Source: Prevotellaceae bacterium
GTDB lineage: Bacteria > Bacteroidota > Bacteroidia > Bacteroidales > UBA932
Direction of reading: 5' to 3'
Assembly (NCBI GenBank): GCA_031264875.1
Contig: JAISDK010000305.1
Location: 1 to 10,268 of the forward strand
DNA length: 10,268 nucleotides
Under the pieces are notes generated by a model. The model had not been told where the DNA came from, made no database searches, and worked only from the letters and a program-made list of their open reading frames with translations. The position numbers and the translations under genes are program-made. The stretch's first letter is position 1, and the number at the start of each line of letters is the position of its first letter. Below are positions 5,645 through 10,268 of the stretch, piece by piece.

Positions 5645-7762
5645 TCAGGATATTTTGCTGAAATCCTTTTGCGCGTCTGCGTTTTCGAGAGTAGATTTCA
5701 ATATTTTGTTTTCGTCGCGACACAGGGCGGGGTCTTCAAGCAGAATGGATTCGACTATTTTCCTGACAGCTTCAAGCAGTTCGCCGTCCTTGCTTAAATC
5801 GGTTATTCTCAGTTTAAATGGCAGACCGCTTTGCTGTGTGCCTTCGATATCTCCGGGACCTCTCATTTTCATGTCTTCTTCGGCTATTTTGAACCCGTCG
5901 CAGGTGGAAACCATAAGCTCCAGCCGTTTCCGCGATTCCTTGCTCAGCTTGTAGCCCGACATCATCAGACAGTACGACTGGTCAGCGCCTCTTCCGACCC
6001 TTCCCCGCAACTGGTGCAGCTGCGCAAGACCGAAGCGTTCAGCGCTTTCGATAACCATCACGGAGGCATTCGGCACATTGACGCCAACTTCGATAACCGA
6101 GGTGGCAATCATTATATCGGCCTTTCCGGATGCAAACAGATTCATCGAAAAGTCCTTATCTACCGCTTTCATTTTGCCGTGTACCACTGCCGTAACGTAT
6201 TCGGGAGGAGGAAATGCGCGCACTATGCTTTCGTATCCGTCTTCAAGAAACTTGTAGTCCATTGTTTCCGATTCCTTTATCAGAGGATACACAATATATA
6301 TCTGCCGTCCCTGCTCGATCTGCTCTTTCAGGAATCCGAACACCCGCAGTCGCTTGCTGTCGTTGAAGAGCAGTGTTTTCACCGGTTTTCGGCCGGGGGG
6401 CAGCTCGTCGATAATCGACACGTCCAGGTCTCCATAGACGGTCATGGCCAGCGTTCTCGGTATCGGAGTAGCCGTCATCACCAGGACATGCGGCATGGTT
6501 TCGGACTTGTTCCACAGTTTTGCTCTCTGTTCAACTCCGAAACGGTGCTGCTCGTCGATCACCGCCAGTCCGAGTTTTTTAAACTGCACATTGTCTTCAA
6601 TCAGCGCGTGGGTACCGATAAGAATATCCGTTGTTCCTTCAGCCAGTTTGCTATAGATCACCGTGCGTTCCGATTTCCTTGTCGAGCCGGTCAGGAGGCT
6701 TACTTTAACATCCATTTCTTTCAGAAACTGCACTACCGACGCATAATGCTGGGCAGCCAGTATCTCGGTGGGCGCCATGATGCACGACTGATATCCGTTA
6801 TCGGCAGCTATAAGCATAATCATCAGGGCGACCAGCGTTTTTCCGCTGCCCACGTCTCCCTGCAGCAAGCGGTTCATTTGCTTGCCGCTGCCCATGTCGC
6901 GCCTCATCTCCCGGATCACCCGTTTCTGCGCCTCGGTGAGGGAAAAGGGCAGATTGTGTTCAAAAAAGTAATTGAAGCGATCTCCAACCCTGTCGAACAC
7001 AAGTCCCCGAGTTGCGCCTGCCACCGTCGCCCTCCGGTACAGTATTCCAAGCTGGATATAGAACAGTTCGTCGAATTTGAGCCGGTTACGCGCCCTGACA
7101 AGCAGTTCCTGACTTTGGGGAAAATGGATGTTGAGCAGCGCTTCGGGCAATGTCAGCAGACGGTATTTGTTCAGAAGATAGCCGGGAAGGGTTTCATGGA
7201 TTTTGTTCTGTACAAGATTGAGAAGGTTGAACATCAGTTTTACAAATACCTTGTTGCCCATGTAGCTTCGCAGCTTTTCGGTGGAGCTGTAGATTCCGTT
7301 AATGTTTGTTGAGAAGGCTCCGGGATTTTCCGCTTCGGGGATGTCAATTTCGGGGTGTACCATATTGACTTGTCCGTTGAACAGTGCCGGCTTGCCGAAT
7401 ACTGTATATTTCCGGTCGGGCTTAATTTTCTCCTTTATCCATGCCAGACCCTGAAAAAACACAAGATCAATGGTTCCCGTGCCGTCGGAAAACCGCATGA
7501 CAAGCCTTTTTTTACCTCCTCCCTGTCCTTCGGTTCTGGCCGAGACGATTTCTCCATACAGCTGAACATACGGCAAATCGGGATTTATGTCACGGACGGC
7601 GCAAAAGTGCGTCCGGTCTATATATCTGAAAGGGAAGTAATAGAGCAGATCGCGGAAAGTAGCTATCTCCAGTTCGCCGTACAGTAATTCCGCCCTTTTC
7701 TGGCCTGCTCCGGGCAGATACATTATTTTTGTGTTGAGAATGTTATCGTTGAAATCATTCAT
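5645..7762 (-). CDS. recG: ATP-dependent DNA helicase RecG
   Basis: A 705-residue cytoplasmic superfamily 2 helicase that remodels stalled replication forks and Holliday junctions. The wedge/OB region occupies roughly residues 1-200, with the opening YLPGAGQKRAELL (15-27). Helicase motifs are in order: LTEAQKRV (275-282), Walker A GDVGSGKT (302-309), APTEILAAQH (330-339), GTHALIED (383-390), DEQHRFG (403-409, the family's DExH box), TATPIPRT (430-437), IATSVIEVGVNVPNA (552-566), QLHQLRGRVGRG (581-592), and the C-terminal GDIEGTQQSGLPF (637-649), which belongs to the TRG region coupling ATP hydrolysis to translocation. Length and motif set are those of a complete Bacteroidota RecG. The ATG at 7762 is about 60 nt downstream of a promoter. 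The gene converges with the flavoprotein operon. Confidence 0.97.
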   Translation of the reverse strand: MNDFNDNILNTKIMYLPGAGQKRAELLYGELEIATFRDLLYYFPFRYIDRTHFCAVRDINPDLPYVQLYGEIVSARTEGQGGGKKRLVMRFSDGTGTIDLVFFQGLAWIKEKIKPDRKYTVFGKPALFNGQVNMVHPEIDIPEAENPGAFSTNINGIYSSTEKLRSYMGNKVFVKLMFNLLNLVQNKIHETLPGYLLNKYRLLTLPEALLNIHFPQSQELLVRARNRLKFDELFYIQLGILYRRATVAGATRGLVFDRVGDRFNYFFEHNLPFSLTEAQKRVIREMRRDMGSGKQMNRLLQGDVGSGKTLVALMIMLIAADNGYQSCIMAPTEILAAQHYASVVQFLKEMDVKVSLLTGSTRKSERTVIYSKLAEGTTDILIGTHALIEDNVQFKKLGLAVIDEQHRFGVEQRAKLWNKSETMPHVLVMTATPIPRTLAMTVYGDLDVSIIDELPPGRKPVKTLLFNDSKRLRVFGFLKEQIEQGRQIYIVYPLIKESETMDYKFLEDGYESIVRAFPPPEYVTAVVHGKMKAVDKDFSMNLFASGKADIMIATSVIEVGVNVPNASVMVIESAERFGLAQLHQLRGRVGRGADQSYCLMMSGYKLSKESRKRLELMVSTCDGFKIAEEDMKMRGPGDIEGTQQSGLPFKLRITDLSKDGELLEAVRKIVESILLEDPALCRDENKILKSTLENADAQKDFSKIS

Positions 7763-7828
7763 GTCGCATCAATTCAAAATCATTATTGCTGTAAACATAC
7801 AGCTGTAGATAAACGTCAAACAATTCCG

Positions 7829-7858
7829 CAAACTTACAAAAAAGTTGCAAGCTGCAAA
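7829..7858 (-). promoter_or_regulatory. Bacteroidota-type promoter of recG
   Basis: On the minus strand TTTG (7858-7855), an 18-bp spacer and TAAGTTTG (7836-7829) fit the -33/-7 pattern. Transcription would start near 7822, leaving about 60 nt before the recG ATG. It lies in the 213-bp gap after the cytochrome fusion gene, so recG need not depend on that gene's promoter. The rest of the gap holds no ORF or clear terminator. Confidence 0.6.
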
Positions 7859-7975
7859 TATCCGCAACAGCGTGCATGACAACAGGCGTTTTATATATTT
7901 TCATGAAATTCCGCCGTCCGGTGAACGGTTATGCTGTTCGTATCCGCAAGTTATGACTGCATCTGTTCCCGTCTC

Positions 7976-9541
7976 TCAGTTTTTCAGCTGTCCGGGCAAT
8001 TCGCAGACAACACGGAAACCTGTACTGCGAATGTCCGAGTACCACCAGATGCTTTTCGGCTGTTGCGGATCGGTTTTCAGCCATTCCTCATGTCGGGAAA
8101 AGTTGCGTGCGGCACACCGTACATCCGCTGCATCCGAAGCATAGTTTCCTCCGCGAACAACCCATTCGTCACCTTCGGTATTCAGAGGATCGGAAGCGCT
8201 GTCTCCGAGCTTGCTGTAGTATTGGGCGTCGTATTTGTCGGCACAGTATTCCATTACGTTGCCCAGCATGTTTTTCAGTACGAAAGGATTGGCCTTGACA
8301 AAGTCGGGAGTCTGCGTACGGTTTCGGCTGTTGTTGCCATAGACAACGTATTGCGATATTTCCTCGGTGTCGGCGTCAAAAAACTTCCTCCAGAAGCCTT
8401 CGTTTGAATAGCTTTTCGGACTTCCTTCAAAGAAATATGGTGTTTCGGTACCTCCGCGTGCGGCATATTCCCATTCGGCTTCCGTTGGCAGACGGTATTT
8501 TTTTCCGGTAGCCTGCGACAGCCACTGGCAGAAAGTTTCTGCGGCATAGTGAGTCATGGTGATGGCAGGACGCTCGCCTCCGCCCCAGCCCTGATCCGGC
8601 AGTCCGAATGGAGGGGTGGGTCCCGAAATGGCATCAACGTCGGGATTGCTGTTATTGGCATATACTTCGTCGGGGGGAATACGGCCTTCGCTCATCGTTT
8701 TTGAATAGAACGACCAGTACATGTCCCAGGTTACTTCCAGCTCGGACATGAAGAAGGAACTGACTGTTACCGTATGAACGGGATATTCGTCGTCCTTGTG
8801 GAAGGGTTCGCTGTCGGAACTGCCCATTTTGAACGATCCGCCCGGAATGGCAAGCATTTCAAACGATACGGGGGTACCGGGAATCTGTTCGGTATAACTC
8901 TTAAATTCGGCAACTGTTGTTGATGTTTTATAGTACAGGCTTGTGTCCTTGTCCAGAATGTCCTGGTCGAAAGTCAGTCGGGCATGTTTGTAATTCGGAT
9001 TGTAGTGTCCTGCGTCTAAATGGCAGCTGATGCACTGGAGATTCAGTTTTGTTTCATTTTCTTCATAATACAGATGGGCTGTAACCGCATCGTCGCTTAT
9101 TCCGGCGGGAAACAGGTTGTAATGACATTCCTTGCACGATTCGTTGGGAATATATGTCACTGCTGTTTCGAGTTCCGAAAGCCTGTCCCATTCAAAATCA
9201 ATGCTGTCTTTTGTCATATATCCCCAAAGATCTTTTATGCCAAGTTTCATCTTGGCGCTGTAGTGCGCCCATGTGCTGTTTTTGGGAGGTAGATGACAGT
9301 CGATACAGTGTACTTTTGTTCCGCTCGCATTGTTCATGTGCGCGGATAGCTGCCAGCTGTCTTTCACATGAGGGTGTACGTGGCATATCATGCACGATTC
9401 GTCTGTCGAGAAATACACCGATGTCAGATATAGTGAAACAACTGTGCCTGCGCCCAGTACCACTCCAAGTAATATGTAAAAAGATTTGCGTTTAAAGAGG
9501 TTTTTCCCTTTCTGTTTTTTGTCCCTGTTTTTAATTGCCAT
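7976..9541 (-). CDS. tetraheme NapC/NrfH-like cytochrome c fused to an FGE-sulfatase-fold domain
   Basis: A 521-residue two-domain protein. After a basic N-terminus, one membrane segment (about 21-43) anchors it with the rest outside the cytoplasm. The cytochrome part (about 44-190) has four CxxCH heme sites: CMICH (50-54), CIDCH (79-83), CKECH (136-140) and CISCH (170-174), spaced as in the NapC/NrfH quinol dehydrogenase family. The first reads CMICHVHPH, so the Met ligand of NrfH is replaced by another residue. From about 226 an FGE-sulfatase/SUMF1-like domain follows: IPGGSFKMGS (232-241), RLPTEAEWEYAARGG (350-364), LGNVMEY (426-432), VVRGGNYASDAADVRCAAR (461-479), STGFRVV (506-512). The copper-binding catalytic cysteines of true FGE are missing (Ser469 stands at the first site), so formylglycine formation is unlikely. 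An upstream ATG at 9580 overlaps the -7 box, so the start at 9541 (MAIKNRDKK) is chosen. It probably takes electrons from the quinol pool; the role of the second domain is unknown. Confidence 0.88.
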   Translation of the reverse strand: MAIKNRDKKQKGKNLFKRKSFYILLGVVLGAGTVVSLYLTSVYFSTDESCMICHVHPHVKDSWQLSAHMNNASGTKVHCIDCHLPPKNSTWAHYSAKMKLGIKDLWGYMTKDSIDFEWDRLSELETAVTYIPNESCKECHYNLFPAGISDDAVTAHLYYEENETKLNLQCISCHLDAGHYNPNYKHARLTFDQDILDKDTSLYYKTSTTVAEFKSYTEQIPGTPVSFEMLAIPGGSFKMGSSDSEPFHKDDEYPVHTVTVSSFFMSELEVTWDMYWSFYSKTMSEGRIPPDEVYANNSNPDVDAISGPTPPFGLPDQGWGGGERPAITMTHYAAETFCQWLSQATGKKYRLPTEAEWEYAARGGTETPYFFEGSPKSYSNEGFWRKFFDADTEEISQYVVYGNNSRNRTQTPDFVKANPFVLKNMLGNVMEYCADKYDAQYYSKLGDSASDPLNTEGDEWVVRGGNYASDAADVRCAARNFSRHEEWLKTDPQQPKSIWWYSDIRSTGFRVVCELPGQLKN

Positions 9542-9577
9542 GACTGTTAATATTAAATTAGTTTTAATTTCGCGGCG

Positions 9578-9607
9578 CAAAAGTAATGATTATTTATTAC
9601 ATAAACC
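9578..9607 (-). promoter_or_regulatory. Bacteroidota-type promoter of the cytochrome fusion gene
   Basis: TACTTTTG on the minus strand (9585-9578) matches the -7 consensus exactly. The -33 side is weak (GGTTTA around 9607-9602). Transcription from here would begin near 9571, giving a leader of about 30 nt before the ATG at 9541. This excludes the in-frame ATG at 9580, which would lie inside the -7 box. Confidence 0.6.
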
Positions 9608-9800
9608 GAATTTGATTTGATCATCGTGTATGTAATGCGGATTTTTTGTTCAATTAGAAATACATTTATGATTTTATAATATCACCCTTTCAAAGTTTTA
9701 TATTGCTTATCGTGTTTTCTATAACAATTTCAATCTTCGGGTTTTGACGCCGGTATCCATTTCATGGGAAGAAAAATTAATAACATATAACAATGTGAAC
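9608..9800. other. A+T-rich intergenic stretch without recognised features
   Basis: This is the part of the right-hand gene-free region between the promoter of the cytochrome fusion and the first palindromic repeat. I see no coding frame with family resemblance, no RNA gene and no strong dyad in it. Confidence 0.5.
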
Positions 9801-9805
9801 TTTCT

Positions 9806-9832
9806 GGATTGCTTCGTTCCTCGCAATGACGG
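9806..9832. repeat. ATTGC...GCAAT interspersed-type repeat
   Basis: The stretch beginning GGATTGCTTCGTTCCTCG and continuing through GCAATGACGG has ends ATTGC (9808-9812) and GCAAT (9823-9827) that can pair. Very similar words are known as dispersed intergenic repeats in many bacterial genomes. It sits directly next to the solo hairpin at 9841. Dispersal in this genome cannot be tested from one window. Confidence 0.45.
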
Positions 9833-9840
9833 ATAAGCCT

Positions 9841-9876
9841 TCGCTCGGCGTAGTCTCCAGACTACGCCGAGCGAGG
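9841..9876. repeat. solo 34-bp hairpin: ends-only copy of the inverted-repeat element
   Basis: TCGCTCGGCGTAGTCT (9841-9856), CC, then the exact reverse complement (9859-9874) and GG. It equals the outer left end of the element at 143 joined directly to the outer right end of the same element, with everything between missing. The 16-bp arms are perfect, whereas the matching palindrome in the full copy has mismatches. It may be the mobile or recognised unit from which the larger element is built, or a collapsed copy. Confidence 0.8.
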
Positions 9877-9943
9877 TTTTGTATATTGCTTCATTGTTGC
9901 AAATAAACGGCGTATAATCCGTACAAGCGCAACACAGATCGGA

Positions 9944-9971
9944 GTAGAGACGTGATGCATCACGTCTCTAC
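9944..9971. repeat. 28-bp perfect palindrome
   Basis: GTAGAGACGTGATG (9944-9957) is followed without a spacer by its exact reverse complement (9958-9971). GTAGAGACG-N-CGTCTCTAC palindromes are known as dispersed repeats in several bacterial phyla, including cyanobacteria, so this is probably a copy of a mobile-type repeat and not a local operator. No neighbouring gene is oriented to use it as a terminator. Confidence 0.8.
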
Positions 9972-10003
9972 AACACAACTCCGCAAGGACATAGCCATCA
10001 GGC

Positions 10004-10125
10004 TAAGCTATAAAAAGCTCTGAAAAAGCGATATTAATAGCATAGGGTAACGCCCAATGTCGTCAATTTAAGCCATAAAAAGCTCTGAAAGAGCGATATC
10101 AATAGCACAAGGCAACGCCCTGTGT
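10004..10125. repeat. two-copy hairpin repeat, 57-bp units, 65-bp period
   Basis: Units are 10004-10060 and 10069-10125. Each contains first a small hairpin around AGCTCTGAAAGAGC (perfect GCTCT/AGAGC stem in unit 2, one mismatch in unit 1), then GATAT(T/C)AATAGCA and a second hairpin. That second hairpin is CACAAGGC-AAC-GCCCTGTG in unit 2 and CATAGGG-TAACG-CCCAATG in unit 1. Its stem bases differ between units but pairing is mostly kept. A further short hairpin word, CCCCAACGGG, follows at 10150-10159. These words recall intergenic repeats common in Bacteroidota. Function unknown. Confidence 0.65.
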
Positions 10126-10268
10126 AGAAAATGTACCCTCTCCATCAAGCCCCAACGGGTAGGGTGTTCAGAATCGTGTACCCAAAAATCCGCATAAAAA
10201 GGACTTTTCTGAAGTTATAAAAAAAACAAATTTCAGCTTTTCCATTTCATGATATTTAACACAATAGT

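Noticed and set aside
5831..7312. Long plus-strand open frame of 493 codons antisense to recG
   Set aside because: It lies wholly inside recG, is rich in His, Cys, Arg and Phe with no recognisable domain, and recG has all its helicase motifs in the other strand. It is a codon-bias shadow.
7788..7801. Small dyad CTGTA-AACA-TACAG upstream of recG as an operator
   Set aside because: A 5-bp stem is too short to distinguish from chance and no regulator is suggested by the context.
7976..8920. Sulfatase-activating formylglycine-generating enzyme
   Set aside because: The fold is present but the catalytic cysteine pair is not, and no sulfatase gene is in the window.
9541..9580. ATG at 9580 as start of the cytochrome fusion
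   Set aside because: It overlaps the TACTTTTG -7 box and adds residues that do not improve the N-terminal anchor; the Met at 9541 gives the expected basic leader before the membrane segment.

Overview
The window reads as chromosomal DNA of a member of the Bacteroidota, most likely an anaerobic Bacteroidales. Four promoters fit the phylum-specific sigma factor pattern (a TTTG or TTG -33 box and a TAnnTTTG -7 box). Three of them carry the identical -7 box TACTTTTG. Gene starts have no strong Shine-Dalgarno, and the protein families match that phylum: a RecG of about 700 residues, Tat-type lipoproteins, Rpn-like nuclease remnants and FGE-sulfatase-fold proteins. Genus cannot be decided from the sequence.

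Layout. Bases 1-600 are repeat-rich and carry no complete gene: a 42-bp tandem repeat, a 155-bp imperfect inverted-repeat element, a 34-bp perfect palindrome and a second, 3'-truncated copy of the element. At 648-1167 is a broken Rpn/PD-(D/E)XK transposase-like gene whose nuclease core has been deleted. It still has a well-formed promoter. At 1236-2639 is a secreted alpha/beta hydrolase.

Bases 2702-5618 form a tightly spaced four-gene plus-strand operon with its own promoter: a Tat/lipoprotein xylose-isomerase-like TIM barrel, a secreted SGNH hydrolase, and two paralogous flavodoxin-fold proteins with a compact four-cysteine motif like that of iron-sulfur flavoproteins. The second flavoprotein has an added Tat-like leader. 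The mix suggests modification or cleavage of a sugar derivative in the envelope, linked to redox chemistry, but the substrate cannot be read from the sequence.

Two minus-strand genes follow. The first is recG (5645-7762), convergent with the operon. The second is at 7976-9541: a membrane-anchored tetraheme NapC/NrfH-like cytochrome fused to a formylglycine-generating-enzyme-fold domain that lacks the catalytic cysteine pair. This is the most unusual protein in the window.

Bases 9608-10268 are again gene-free and repeat-rich. They hold a solo hairpin equal to the outer ends of the left-hand element, a 28-bp perfect palindrome, and two 57-bp units with 65-bp period that form paired hairpins. 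The gene block is thus flanked on both sides by related palindromic repeats.
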